Below, piece after piece: positions 15,411-23,165 of a stretch of 49,850 bases of DNA. The stretch is from an uncultured Roseburia sp. (GTDB lineage: Bacteria; Bacillota_A; Clostridia; Lachnospirales; Lachnospiraceae): NCBI GenBank assembly GCA_900557275.1, contig USRX01000012.1:1-49850 (forward strand), read 5' to 3'. Each line of letters opens with the position of its first letter. Positions within the stretch are counted from its first letter, which is position 1. A model generated the notes under the pieces. The model saw only the letters and a program-made list of their open reading frames with translations. It made no database searches and was not told the origin of the DNA. A program made the position numbers and the translations under genes.

Positions 15411-16385
15411 ATGGGAAAAGAGATCGAGACAATCGGCGTATTAACAAGTGGAGGAGATGCACCGGGAATGAACGCTGCCATCCGTGCAGTTGTTCGTCAG
15501 GCAATTTCAAAGGGGAAAAAAGTTAAGGGGATTAAACGTGGATATGCAGGGCTTCTGGCAGAGGAAATCGTGGATATGCAGGCATGGAATGTATCTGATA
15601 TTATTCAACGGGGTGGCACGATCCTTCAGACTGCCAGATGTCCGGAGTTCAAACATCTGGAAGTACAGAAAAAAGCAGCAGAGATTTGCAGAAAACATAA
15701 GATTGACGGTATTGTTATCATTGGCGGTGACGGTTCTTTCCGCGGTGCACAGGCACTGGCTGCCCAGGGCATCAATACGATCGGCGTTCCTGGAACGATT
15801 GATCTTGACATCGTATGCACAGATTACACCATCGGCTTTGATACTGCGGTAAATACTGCCATGGAAGCCATCGATAAGATCCGTGATACTTCTACTTCTC
15901 ATGAACGCTGCAGCATTATAGAAGTAATGGGAAGAAGCGCAGGCTATATTGCGTTATGGTGTGGCCTTGCAAATGGCGCAGAGCGCATCCTTCTTCCGGA
16001 AAAATATAATTATGATGAGCAGGCAATTGTAGACAATATCATCCAGAACAGAAAGCTGGGAAAACAGCATTATATCATTATTAATGCGGAAGGTATTGGT
16101 CATTCTACCAGTCTTGCCAGAAGAATCGAGGCAGCTACCGGAATGGAGACCCGTGCCACGATTCTTGGTCATATGCAGCGAGGTGGAAGCCCGACCTGTA
16201 AAGACCGTGTCTATGCATCTACCATGGGTGCATACGCAGTGGATATCCTTTGTGATGGAAAATCCAAACGAATCGTAAGCTACAGGAATGGTCAGTTCTG
16301 CGATGATGATATCGATGAAGCACTGGCAATGACAAAGAGCATTCCGGAATATCAGTACCAGATTGCTAAAAATCTTTCTATATAG
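15411..16385 (+). CDS. pfkA: ATP-dependent 6-phosphofructokinase
   Basis: This 324-residue cytoplasmic glycolytic enzyme phosphorylates fructose 6-phosphate to the 1,6-bisphosphate. GVLTSGGDAPGMNA begins the nucleotide site. GGDGS at 105-109, with glycine rather than aspartate after GGD, points to ATP rather than pyrophosphate as donor. The catalytic segment reads PGTIDLD: the base aspartate (131) and second aspartate (133) are present, but the residue between them is leucine where E. coli PfkA has asparagine. MGRSAGYIA and the C-terminal GHMQRGGSPT segments are normal. AGGAGG lies 7 bases before the ATG at 15411; an upstream ATG at 15381 has no ribosome site. It follows dnaE, as in many Clostridia. 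Confidence 0.95.
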   Translation: MGKEIETIGVLTSGGDAPGMNAAIRAVVRQAISKGKKVKGIKRGYAGLLAEEIVDMQAWNVSDIIQRGGTILQTARCPEFKHLEVQKKAAEICRKHKIDGIVIIGGDGSFRGAQALAAQGINTIGVPGTIDLDIVCTDYTIGFDTAVNTAMEAIDKIRDTSTSHERCSIIEVMGRSAGYIALWCGLANGAERILLPEKYNYDEQAIVDNIIQNRKLGKQHYIIINAEGIGHSTSLARRIEAATGMETRATILGHMQRGGSPTCKDRVYASTMGAYAVDILCDGKSKRIVSYRNGQFCDDDIDEALAMTKSIPEYQYQIAKNLSI

Positions 16386-16492
16386 TAAATACAGATTATA
16401 AAAATGTGAATGAAAAAGAGACTGGAAAATATGATCTATATTGAAATGCTATTTCTGTTATCTTGTAAATAAAATACAGAGCTTATATGTAA

Positions 16493-16540
16493 AATGTACT
16501 CTCAGAAATCTTCATTTTAAGAAACTTCCGAGAGTACATT
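16493..16540 (+). promoter_or_regulatory. Hairpin between pfkA and the RNA methyltransferase gene
   Basis: AATGTACTCTC (16493-16503) and GAGAGTACATT (16530-16540) form a perfect 11-bp stem, extended inward by GAA/TTC. It ends 10 bases before the AGGAGG of the next gene and lacks a U-tract. It may be a weak terminator or a leader structure. Confidence 0.5.
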
Positions 16541-16562
16541 AAAGTCAACAGGAGGAATCAAC

Positions 16563-17330
16563 TTGATCACAAGTACATCCAACAAACAGATGAAAAATCT
16601 CATACAGCTTCAGAAAAAAGCAAAATGCCGCCGGGAGCAGGATGTTTTTGTTGTTGAGGGAATTCGTATGTTCCGGGAAGCGCCGGAGGACTGGATACAG
16701 GCAATCTATGCATCCGAAAGTTTCTGTAAAGAACATGAAGAGGTTCTGCAGGGAAAAGCGTATGAGGTACTGGCAGATGCTGTGTTTGCCCATGTATCAG
16801 ATACGAAGACCCCACAGGGCATTCTGTGCGTGTTAAAACAGCCGCATTATAAAAAAGAAGATCTGTACGGAAAGATGCCTCTGCTTCTGACACTGGAAGG
16901 TATTCAGGATCCGGGCAATCTGGGAACCATGTTCCGAAGTGGCGAGGGCGCCGGTGTGACGGGGATTCTCATGGATGCCCAGACGGCAGACCTTTTTAAT
17001 CCAAAGACAATCCGTTCTACCATGGGCAGCATTTACCGGGTGCCCTTTCTGATCGTTTCGGAGCTGAAAGAGAGTATTTTACAGATGCAGACCGATGGAA
17101 TATCGGTATATGCAGCGCATCTGGAAGGCTCTGTCTGCTATGATGAGCCGGATTACAGGGATCCGTCAGCATTTCTCATTGGAAATGAGGGCAACGGTCT
17201 GACAAATGCGACAGCAGCACTGGCAGATCAGTATATCCGCATCCCGATGGAAGGACAGCTGGAGTCATTGAATGCAGCTGTTGCGGCATCCCTGCTGATG
17301 TATGAGACGAACCGTCAGAGACGGGGTTGA
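16563..17330 (+). CDS. RNA 2'-O-methyltransferase, TrmH/SpoU family
   Basis: This 255-residue SPOUT-class methyltransferase uses S-adenosylmethionine to methylate ribose in rRNA or tRNA. The three knot motifs are clear: LEGIQDPGNLGTMFRSGEGAG, AFLIGNEGNGL, and IPMEGQLESLNAAVAASLL. The N-terminal ~90 residues form the RNA-binding substrate domain (KCRREQDVFVVEGIRM), the layout of the RlmB/YsgA-like group. The start is a TTG, supported by AGGAGG (16550-16555) with 7 bases of spacing; no suitable ATG lies nearby. The exact target nucleotide cannot be told from sequence. Confidence 0.88.
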   Translation: MITSTSNKQMKNLIQLQKKAKCRREQDVFVVEGIRMFREAPEDWIQAIYASESFCKEHEEVLQGKAYEVLADAVFAHVSDTKTPQGILCVLKQPHYKKEDLYGKMPLLLTLEGIQDPGNLGTMFRSGEGAGVTGILMDAQTADLFNPKTIRSTMGSIYRVPFLIVSELKESILQMQTDGISVYAAHLEGSVCYDEPDYRDPSAFLIGNEGNGLTNATAALADQYIRIPMEGQLESLNAAVAASLLMYETNRQRRG

Positions 17331-17440
17331 TATTGTGATGATGCAATCTGTCTCAGATAATTCATAGATCATTAGAAAAAGTTTGAACAACCATGATTAA
17401 CAGAAAATAATCTTTTAAGCATGAGCAGAGGAGAAGAACC

Positions 17441-17707
17441 ATGCAGTTGTGGGCAAAAATATTTAAAGATAACCGGATGCTGAAAGATACCACCATTTCC
17501 GATTACAGTCAGGAGACCAGAACCCATAAGATTTTCAATGCATTGGACGAAGTCTGCTATGAATTTGACCTTGGGAAACCGATCTGGCTGGAAAATACGG
17601 TAAATGAGTTTAAACGGCATGCAAAGACCCGGTTCTATCAGGATAATTTTGTAGAAGAAATTCCATTTGATTACCTTGAGATACAGGTGCTAGAAGAGGA
17701 CTATTAA
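17441..17707 (+). CDS. Conserved small protein of unknown function (88 aa)
   Basis: I do not recognise a family by name. The protein is acidic and soluble, with no signal peptide, membrane segment or cysteine pair. It contains DYSQETRTHKIFNALDEVCYEFD and a C-terminal EEIPFDYLEIQVLEEDY, and looks like a compact alpha/beta protein. GAGGAGAAG lies about 8 bases before the ATG, a strong ribosome site. It lies between the RNA methyltransferase and the alarmone synthetase, 110 and 284 bases away. Its codon use looks like that of its neighbours, so I treat it as a real gene. Confidence 0.75.
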   Translation: MQLWAKIFKDNRMLKDTTISDYSQETRTHKIFNALDEVCYEFDLGKPIWLENTVNEFKRHAKTRFYQDNFVEEIPFDYLEIQVLEEDY

Positions 17708-17991
17708 AAAAAGTGAAAGCGTGTGAAAAAGGTTACAGTTTATTTTTGATTATTTGTTCTATGTATGCCACAAAAATATAATTGTAAAATTTTTGTTAAT
17801 TTTGACAAAAAACGACCAACAATCCATGATATTCTGTTAAAATAGTATAGTTGTGTATCGAATATGTCACATTGTATTCAGATTAAGAGGAAGGATTGCT
17901 CCTTCTGGGGATACAGTGACCAGCAGGAAGTATCTGCTTCGATGGTTATGCAGACATTTGAAGATGCACAGAATAATGGAGGGAGTTTTTT
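17708..17991. other. Intergenic region upstream of the alarmone synthetase
   Basis: It is AT-rich with no supported gene. TTGACA at about 17799 and TAAAAT at about 17839 are present but not at ideal spacing, so I do not assign a promoter. The spaces in between contain only short frames without ribosome sites. Confidence 0.4.
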
Positions 17992-18630
17992 ATGCAGACA
18001 CAGGGTATCCGAGAGGACGTAGACAGCTGGCAAAATGCCATGTTCTTATATCGTTCCGCGATCAAAGAAGTTTGTACCAAACTGGAAATTCTCAATGATG
18101 AATTTCAAAACATACATAATTATAATCCGATTGAATATATCAAATCCCGATTGAAGACGCCGGAGAGTATTGTAAAAAAATTAAAACGAAACGGACATGA
18201 CACGACGATTGAAAACATGCTTCAGTATGTAAATGATATCGCCGGAGTCCGGGTGGTGTGTTCTTTTACATCCGATATTTACCGGTTGGCAGAGATGATC
18301 GGCAAACAGAAACAGTTCACGATCCTTTCCGTCAAAGATTATCTGAAACATCCAAAAGAAAGCGGTTACCGCAGCTATCATATGCTGATAACCGTACCGA
18401 TCTACACCAGCACAGAAGTGGTGCAGACGAAAGTTGAGATTCAGATCCGGACCATCGCCATGGATTTCTGGGCAAGTCTGGAACACAAGATCTATTATAA
18501 ATTTGAAGGCAGCGCGCCGGACTATATCAGCCGTGATCTGCAGGAATGTGCGGGCATCGTATCAAAGCTGGATGAAAAGATGCTGTCGCTGAATGAAGCA
18601 ATTCTGGAAGCCAAGGCGGAACAGCGATAG
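17992..18630 (+). CDS. Small alarmone synthetase, RelQ/YjbM type
   Basis: This 212-residue protein consists of the RelA/SpoT nucleotidyltransferase domain alone, the length expected for RelQ-like enzymes. It transfers pyrophosphate from ATP to GTP or GDP to make (p)ppGpp. Visible motifs are IKSRLKTPESIVKKL (ATP-binding basic segment), NDIAGVRVVC, HPKESGYRSYHML and EIQIRTIAMDFWASLEHK. The long HD hydrolase and TGS/ACT regulatory domains of RelA are absent, so it cannot degrade alarmone by itself. GGAGGGAG precedes the ATG. A terminator separates it from the converging Rex-like gene. RelQ and RelP cannot be separated with certainty, but the length and the C-terminal helix favour RelQ. Confidence 0.88.
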   Translation: MQTQGIREDVDSWQNAMFLYRSAIKEVCTKLEILNDEFQNIHNYNPIEYIKSRLKTPESIVKKLKRNGHDTTIENMLQYVNDIAGVRVVCSFTSDIYRLAEMIGKQKQFTILSVKDYLKHPKESGYRSYHMLITVPIYTSTEVVQTKVEIQIRTIAMDFWASLEHKIYYKFEGSAPDYISRDLQECAGIVSKLDEKMLSLNEAILEAKAEQR

Positions 18631-18691
18631 ATTTGTTTTGGTGTGGAAAGCAAGAGATAACTTAAATGAAGAAGTAATAAAATATGGATAT

Positions 18692-18758
18692 AAAAAAGGA
18701 TTTCTGCATTTTAAACGATAGGTGTTTTATTTGTTTAAAATGCTGGAAATCCTTTTTT
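18692..18758. terminator. Bidirectional terminator between the alarmone synthetase and the Rex-like gene
   Basis: AAAAAGGATTTC-GCATTTTAAAC pairs with GTTTAAAATGC-GAAATCCTTTTT, with a small internal mismatch. A/T tracts flank both sides. Confidence 0.85.
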
Positions 18759-18765
18759 GCTTGTC

Positions 18766-19392
18766 TTATTTATCTAATTCGTGTTCTACCCGGCCGGAAA
18801 GCATCAACAGGGAATCTGCGATGTTTTCATTCTGAAGGATCACGTTCTCCGGAACAGATAATTTGACCGGTGCGAAGTTCCAGATGGCGCGGATGCCGCT
18901 GGCTACCATTTCATCACAGACTTTCTGTGCTTCATGAGCCGGTACGGATAAGATGCCGATGACAACGTTCAGGCGTTTACACAGATCCGGCATGTCCTGA
19001 ATATCAAGAACCTGATTTCCGTTAATTGCAGTGCCAATCACCTCCGGATCACGGTCAAAGGCAGCAGCGATGTTGATGCCATAATCCTGAAATCCCTGAT
19101 AGGAAAGGATTGCGGAACCCATATTGCCAACACCGACTAGTATAGCGCTGCAGGTGTCTTCATAGCCAAGATAATGTTCAATCAATGCAATCAGGGAAGA
19201 AGTAGCAAAAGTTGCTACGTCAGTTCCTGCAATTTGTCTGAGATCTTCTGCTACGGAAGAAATCTCAATGTGTGTTGCTGTGGAAATATCTTTCAGAGCA
19301 ACCGTAGATATGTTTTCACTGCGGGCTGCTTTTAGATAACGGAGATATTCCGCACTGTTTGTAATTGTCTGTAAAGATTTTGATGTGTTCAT
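18766..19392 (-). CDS. Rex-like redox-sensing regulator with a divergent winged-helix domain
   Basis: This 208-residue protein has a C-terminal Rossmann domain matching the NAD(H)-sensing domain of Rex: ILVGVGNMGSA (GxGxxG, residues 87-92), AAFDRDPEVIG, and the late segment IRAIWNFAPVKLSVPENV. The N-terminal ~70 residues align in outline with the Rex winged helix (YLRYLKAARSENISTVALKDIS) but lack the conserved recognition segment QIRxDL-FGxFGxxGxGY. It may bind a different operator, or respond to NADH/NAD+ ratio in another way. GGGGGTG lies just before the ATG at 19392. The long hydrophobic in-frame extension upstream lies across its own promoter and is not translated in my reading. The position beside nadA, nadB, nadC and niaR suggests a link to NAD homeostasis. 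Confidence 0.8.
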   Translation of the reverse strand: MNTSKSLQTITNSAEYLRYLKAARSENISTVALKDISTATHIEISSVAEDLRQIAGTDVATFATSSLIALIEHYLGYEDTCSAILVGVGNMGSAILSYQGFQDYGINIAAAFDRDPEVIGTAINGNQVLDIQDMPDLCKRLNVVIGILSVPAHEAQKVCDEMVASGIRAIWNFAPVKLSVPENVILQNENIADSLLMLSGRVEHELDK

Positions 19393-19431
19393 AATTACAC
19401 CCCCATAGTATTTTATGATACTGCATAGGTA

Positions 19432-19450
19432 GAATTGTGTCGAACAATTC
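19432..19450. promoter_or_regulatory. Candidate operator at the Rex-like gene's promoter
   Basis: GAATTGT and ACAATTC form 7-bp inverted arms around 5 bases, lying just downstream of the predicted start site. It does not match the usual Rex box TTGTTAA-N4-TTAACAA. Autoregulation is an inference. Confidence 0.4.
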
Positions 19451-19465
19451 CTGTATACAATAAAT

Positions 19466-19494
19466 AGTATACAATAAATTGATAAAAAAATCAA
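19466..19494 (-). promoter_or_regulatory. Promoter of the Rex-like gene
   Basis: On the minus strand TTGATT (19489-19494) and TATACT (19466-19471) are 17 bases apart. The direct repeat GTATACAATAAAT occurs twice in a row here (19452-19479) and overlaps the -10 region. Confidence 0.65.
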
Positions 19495-19592
19495 TTTACA
19501 CATATTATATTGTGAGAAAATAAAAGAAAAAAATATTTTCTGACAGATATCGTAAAAGTATATAAGAAAAAAGGATATATGGGGCAAAAAAG

Positions 19593-19652
19593 AAAAACCT
19601 TCTGCTAAAACGGAGCGTATCAGAGATACCTCCATTTTGACAGAAGGTTTTT
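19593..19652 (-). terminator. Terminator of nadA
   Basis: AAAAACCTTCTG pairs with CAGAAGGTTTTT, with an inner GGAG/CTCC and AAA/TTT stem. It lies about 40 bases past the nadA stop on the minus strand and ends in a T-tract in that direction. Confidence 0.75.
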
Positions 19653-19693
19653 GAATTGGCGAAACAGTGAAATGTCAATGCTTCATATAGGTT

Positions 19694-20614
19694 CTAGTTG
19701 CCGAGTTCCAGCATACGGTCCAGACAATTTTTCGCACGCACACGAACCTCATCAGTAAGTTCGATCTCTTCACCGCCAATGCCTGCAACGCAGTTGTACA
19801 CATCAGCCAGCGTCGTCAGCTTCATATTGTGACAGACGCAATCTTTTGAAAGGGCATAGAACTGCTTGTCTGGACATGCAAACTGCAGATGCTGTACGAT
19901 GCTGTTTTCTGTACCGATGATAAATTCTTTCGCTTCGCTTTTTTTCGCAAAATCCATAATACCGGTGGTGCTTCCTACATAATCAGCTGCTTCAGATACT
20001 TCCGGCAGACATTCCGGATGAACTAAAAGAAGTGCTTCCGGATGCAGGGCTCTTGCTTTTTTTACATCCTTTTCGGTAATACGGACATGGGTCGGGCATC
20101 CACCGTGAACCAGTTTGATGTTTTTCTCAGGGATCTGGTCAGCCACCCATTTTCCAAGATTGCAGTCCGGTACAAATAAGATGTCTTTGCTGTCCAGATT
20201 ACGGATGACTTTTACTGCGGAAGAAGAAGTCACACAGACATCACAGACAGTTTTCAACTCAGCTGTAGTATTAATATAAGCGGCTACCATATAGCCTGGA
20301 TTCTGCGCTTTTAATGCCTGGATCAGATCAACATCCATCTGTGTTGCCATAGGACATCCGGCTTCCGGGTGGGAAAGGATGACTTTCTTTTCTGGGGAAA
20401 GGATCTTGACCGTTTCTGCCATAAAGCGGACACCGCACATCAGCACCGTTTTTGCTTCGGATTTGGCAGCCTGTACGCTCAGTCCGTAAGAATCGCCTAC
20501 ATAATCAGCGATTTCCCAGATATCATGGCTCTGATAAGCGTGAGCCAGAATACAGACATCATTTTCTTTTTTTAGTTTCAGGATCTCATCCTGCAATTCT
20601 CTTGTTGTATACAT
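19694..20614 (-). CDS. nadA: Quinolinate synthase A
   Basis: This 306-residue iron-sulfur enzyme condenses iminoaspartate from NadB with dihydroxyacetone phosphate to quinolinate. It shows the three-fold repeated NadA layout with ILAHAYQSHDIWEIADYVGDS near the N-terminus. The expected 4Fe-4S cysteine ligands are visible in EAGCPMA (Cys87), VHPEC (Cys202) and the late CHNMKLTTL (Cys261). The length fits the family. GGAG precedes the ATG on the minus strand. It diverges from nadB, with a perfect consensus promoter, and the partner genes nadB and nadC lie across the shared regulatory region. Confidence 0.94.
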   Translation of the reverse strand: MYTTRELQDEILKLKKENDVCILAHAYQSHDIWEIADYVGDSYGLSVQAAKSEAKTVLMCGVRFMAETVKILSPEKKVILSHPEAGCPMATQMDVDLIQALKAQNPGYMVAAYINTTAELKTVCDVCVTSSSAVKVIRNLDSKDILFVPDCNLGKWVADQIPEKNIKLVHGGCPTHVRITEKDVKKARALHPEALLLVHPECLPEVSEAADYVGSTTGIMDFAKKSEAKEFIIGTENSIVQHLQFACPDKQFYALSKDCVCHNMKLTTLADVYNCVAGIGGEEIELTDEVRVRAKNCLDRMLELGN

Positions 20615-20643
20615 AATCTTAATCTCCAGATAATTTTTTTGAC

Positions 20644-20672
20644 ATTATACAAAAAGAATGTAAAGCTGTCAA
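20644..20672 (-). promoter_or_regulatory. Promoter of nadA
   Basis: On the minus strand TTGACA (20667-20672) and TATAAT (20644-20649) are exactly 17 bases apart, a full consensus promoter. Confidence 0.88.
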
Positions 20673-20682
20673 CTCATATGTA

Positions 20683-20705
20683 AATATAGGTGTCTTGTCA
20701 TGTTA
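20683..20705. promoter_or_regulatory. Candidate NiaR operator between nadA and nadB
   Basis: ATAGGTGTCTTGTCATG lies between the two divergent -35 boxes and overlaps the nadB -35 hexamer. Its core TGTCTTGTCA is a partial palindrome (TG-C--G-CA). The repressor NiaR is encoded in the same transcription unit. Assignment to NiaR rests on position and gene content and not on a checked motif model. Confidence 0.5.
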
Positions 20706-20723
20706 AAAACTTTGTGTTATAAT
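20695..20723 (+). promoter_or_regulatory. Promoter of nadB-nadC-niaR
   Basis: TTGTCA (20695-20700) and TATAAT (20718-20723) are separated by 17 bases. The leader to the nadB start is about 210 bases and contains a stem at 20826-20866. Confidence 0.82.
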
Positions 20724-20825
20724 AACAAAACGTTGGGCTTGAAAGGCTCATTTTGTATCGAAAGAATTCTGACAGAAAACGGTTTTGGGTAATCGTTATG
20801 TCATTGTGGAATGTAAAGTAATCTT

Positions 20826-20866
20826 CCTGTCAGGAAAGTCCTATCTTAGATATGATTGCTGACAGG
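20826..20866 (+). promoter_or_regulatory. Leader hairpin upstream of nadB
   Basis: CCTGTCAG and CTGACAGG form a perfect 8-bp stem across a 25-base loop in the nadB leader. A related TCTGACAG copy lies about 60 bases further upstream. No U-tract follows, and it matches no riboswitch I know. Confidence 0.4.
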
Positions 20867-20942
20867 ACGTTATTAATAATAAGGCAGTAAGTCAGAATGA
20901 AAACCCGGGAATACCAGGAAAAGAGAAAGTCAGGTAAAGAAA

Positions 20943-22262
20943 ATGAAGACAGATATTTTGATCATAGGAAGCGGCTGCTCAGGTCTGTACTGCGCTCTGC
21001 ACCTTGATTCGGAGAAAAAGATCACGATGCTTTCCAAAGGAAGTCTTGATAAGAGTGATTCCTATCTTGCACAGGGCGGCATGTGCATGTTGAAAAACGA
21101 GGAAGATTACGACAGTTATTTTGAAGATACTATGCGTGCCGGTCATTATGAAAATGATAAGACATCCGTAGACATCATGATCCGTTCTTCTCAGGATGTA
21201 GTAAAAGACCTTTTAAGTTATGACGTGGATTTTCAGAGGGAAGAAGATGGAACTCTGGCATTTACGAGAGAAGGTGCACACTCTGATAAGAGAATCCTGT
21301 TCCACGAAGATATTACGGGAAAAGAAATTACAACCAAACTGCTGGCACAGGTACAGCAGAAAGAAAACGTGACCATATTGGAGTATACTGCGATGGTAGA
21401 CCTCATTTCTCAGGGAAATACCTGTCGCGGCGCAGTGATTCGTCATCCGGATGGAACTGTGGAAGAGGTAGAGGCGCAATATGTAGTCCTTGCCTGTGGC
21501 GGTATCGGCGGTCTGTATCAGCATTCCACAAATTTTCATTTACTGACCGGAGATGGCCTGGCAGCAGCGATTCGTCATGGCGTGGCATTAAAAGATATCA
21601 ATTACATCCAGATCCACCCAACCACATTATATTCTGAACAGGATGAGGAAAAAAGTTTCCTTATTTCTGAGTCTGTCCGTGGAGAAGGTGCAAAACTGTA
21701 TGATAAAAATGGAAAACGTTTTGTAAATGAGCTGCTTCCAAGAGATGTGCTGACTGGCGAGATCCATAAACAGATGGAAAAAGACGGAACTAAATTTGTA
21801 TGGGAAGATCTTCGCACCATTCCGTCAGAAGAGCTGAAAACACATTTTCCGAATATTGTTGAGCATTGTCGTAAAATGGGATATGATGTTATGAAAGAGT
21901 GCATCCCGGTCGTTCCTGCACAGCACTATTTTATGGGAGGCATCCGTGTCAACCATGTGAGCAAGACTACGATGGACAGACTGTATGCAGTAGGAGAGAC
22001 GGCATGCAACGGTGTTCACGGAAGGAACCGGCTGGCAAGCAATTCCCTTTTGGAGAGTCTGGTATTTGCAAAGCGTGCGGCAAAAGATATTAATGCCACC
22101 TATCATCCGACCGAGCAGAAAATGCCAAATATAGATCTTACATCTGAAAAATATACAGATGCTGAAAAGATTGCCAGTGAAAACAGAGCCCTTGTATTGG
22201 AAGAAATCCGACGGGCAGAAGAAAATATGATGGAAAGTCAGAGGAATGTAGCGAATGTTTGA
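20943..22262 (+). CDS. nadB: L-aspartate oxidase
   Basis: This 439-residue flavoprotein oxidises L-aspartate to iminoaspartate, the first step of de novo NAD synthesis. The N-terminal FAD site is ILIIGSGCSGLYCAL. The succinate dehydrogenase-like core shows SYLAQGGM, ISESVRGEGAKLYD, VPAQHYFMGGIRV and GETACNGVHGRNRLASNSLLE. It is shorter than the E. coli enzyme (about 540), because most of the C-terminal helical domain is missing, as in many Clostridia. It overlaps nadC by 8 bases, implying translational coupling, and niaR follows. Repression by niacin through NiaR is expected. Confidence 0.93.
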   Translation: MKTDILIIGSGCSGLYCALHLDSEKKITMLSKGSLDKSDSYLAQGGMCMLKNEEDYDSYFEDTMRAGHYENDKTSVDIMIRSSQDVVKDLLSYDVDFQREEDGTLAFTREGAHSDKRILFHEDITGKEITTKLLAQVQQKENVTILEYTAMVDLISQGNTCRGAVIRHPDGTVEEVEAQYVVLACGGIGGLYQHSTNFHLLTGDGLAAAIRHGVALKDINYIQIHPTTLYSEQDEEKSFLISESVRGEGAKLYDKNGKRFVNELLPRDVLTGEIHKQMEKDGTKFVWEDLRTIPSEELKTHFPNIVEHCRKMGYDVMKECIPVVPAQHYFMGGIRVNHVSKTTMDRLYAVGETACNGVHGRNRLASNSLLESLVFAKRAAKDINATYHPTEQKMPNIDLTSEKYTDAEKIASENRALVLEEIRRAEENMMESQRNVANV

Positions 22263-23112
22263 TCCGATTACAATGAAATTAAATGTAGAACCGCTGATCG
22301 AGAGCGCTCTGCGGGAAGATATTACCAATGAAGATGTTTCTACTAACAGTGTTATGCCGGAAGCAAAAAAAGGAGAGGCAGATCTGCTTTGTAAACAGGA
22401 TGGAATCATCTGTGGACTGCAGATTTTTACAAGAGTTTTTACGCTGCTTGATCCGGATACGGAAGTAGAGCTGTATGTAAAAGATGGAGAGGCAGTGAAA
22501 AACGGTCAGCTCATGGCAAAGGTCAGAGGCGATATGCGCGTCATCCTCTGCGGAGAGCGTACTGCACTGAATTATCTGCAGCGAATGAGCGGTGTGGCAA
22601 CTATGGCAAGAGAGATGTCCGACAGTCTGGAAGGCACAGGAATCAAACTGCTGGATACGAGAAAGACCACGCCGAACAACCGTATTTTTGAAAAATATGC
22701 GGTAAAGACAGGTGGCGGTAACAATCACAGATTAAATCTTTCCGATGGCGTCATGTTGAAAGATAACCACATCGGAGCAGCAGGCGGCGTGGCAAAAGCA
22801 GTAAAAATGGCGAAAGAGTATGCGCCATTTGTACGTAAGATTGAAGTAGAGACAGAAAATATTGACATGGTCAGAGAAGCTGTGGAAGCAGGGGCAGATA
22901 TCATCATGCTTGACAATATGGATCATGACCAGATGAAAGAGGCAGTGGAACTCATTGCCGGAAGAGCTGAGATTGAGATTTCCGGAAATGTGACCAAAGA
23001 GAAGATCGCACAGATCGCAGATCTTGGTGTCGACTATATTTCCAGTGGCGCATTAACTCATTCTGCACCAATCCTTGACATTTCTCTGAAAAACCTGCAT
23101 CCTATAGATTAG
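22255..23112 (+). CDS. nadC: Nicotinate-nucleotide diphosphorylase (quinolinate phosphoribosyltransferase)
   Basis: This 285-residue enzyme converts quinolinate and PRPP to nicotinate mononucleotide with release of CO2. Family motifs are the N-terminal ALREDITNEDVSTN, the core LDTRKTTPNNRIFEKYAVKTGGGNNHR with its phosphate- and quinolinate-binding arginine and lysine residues, LSDGVMLKDNH, and the barrel strands ADIIMLDNM and EISGNVT. It starts inside the last codons of nadB and is followed by niaR after 53 bases. An alternative ATG at 22273 is possible but lacks a better ribosome site. Confidence 0.94.
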   Translation: MFDPITMKLNVEPLIESALREDITNEDVSTNSVMPEAKKGEADLLCKQDGIICGLQIFTRVFTLLDPDTEVELYVKDGEAVKNGQLMAKVRGDMRVILCGERTALNYLQRMSGVATMAREMSDSLEGTGIKLLDTRKTTPNNRIFEKYAVKTGGGNNHRLNLSDGVMLKDNHIGAAGGVAKAVKMAKEYAPFVRKIEVETENIDMVREAVEAGADIIMLDNMDHDQMKEAVELIAGRAEIEISGNVTKEKIAQIADLGVDYISSGALTHSAPILDISLKNLHPID

Positions 23113-23165
23113 AAAGTTTCCATATAGTTATATTTTTAAAATAGGAATAAAGGAGTATCTTAGAA

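Noticed and set aside
17853..18098. An 81-codon frame overlapping the alarmone synthetase start
   Set aside because: It has no ribosome site, and most of its length lies in non-coding or out-of-frame sequence.
19393..19635. An in-frame N-terminal extension of the Rex-like gene
   Set aside because: It is translated from sequence that holds the gene's own promoter and hairpins. The start at 19392 has a ribosome site and gives the Rex-like length.
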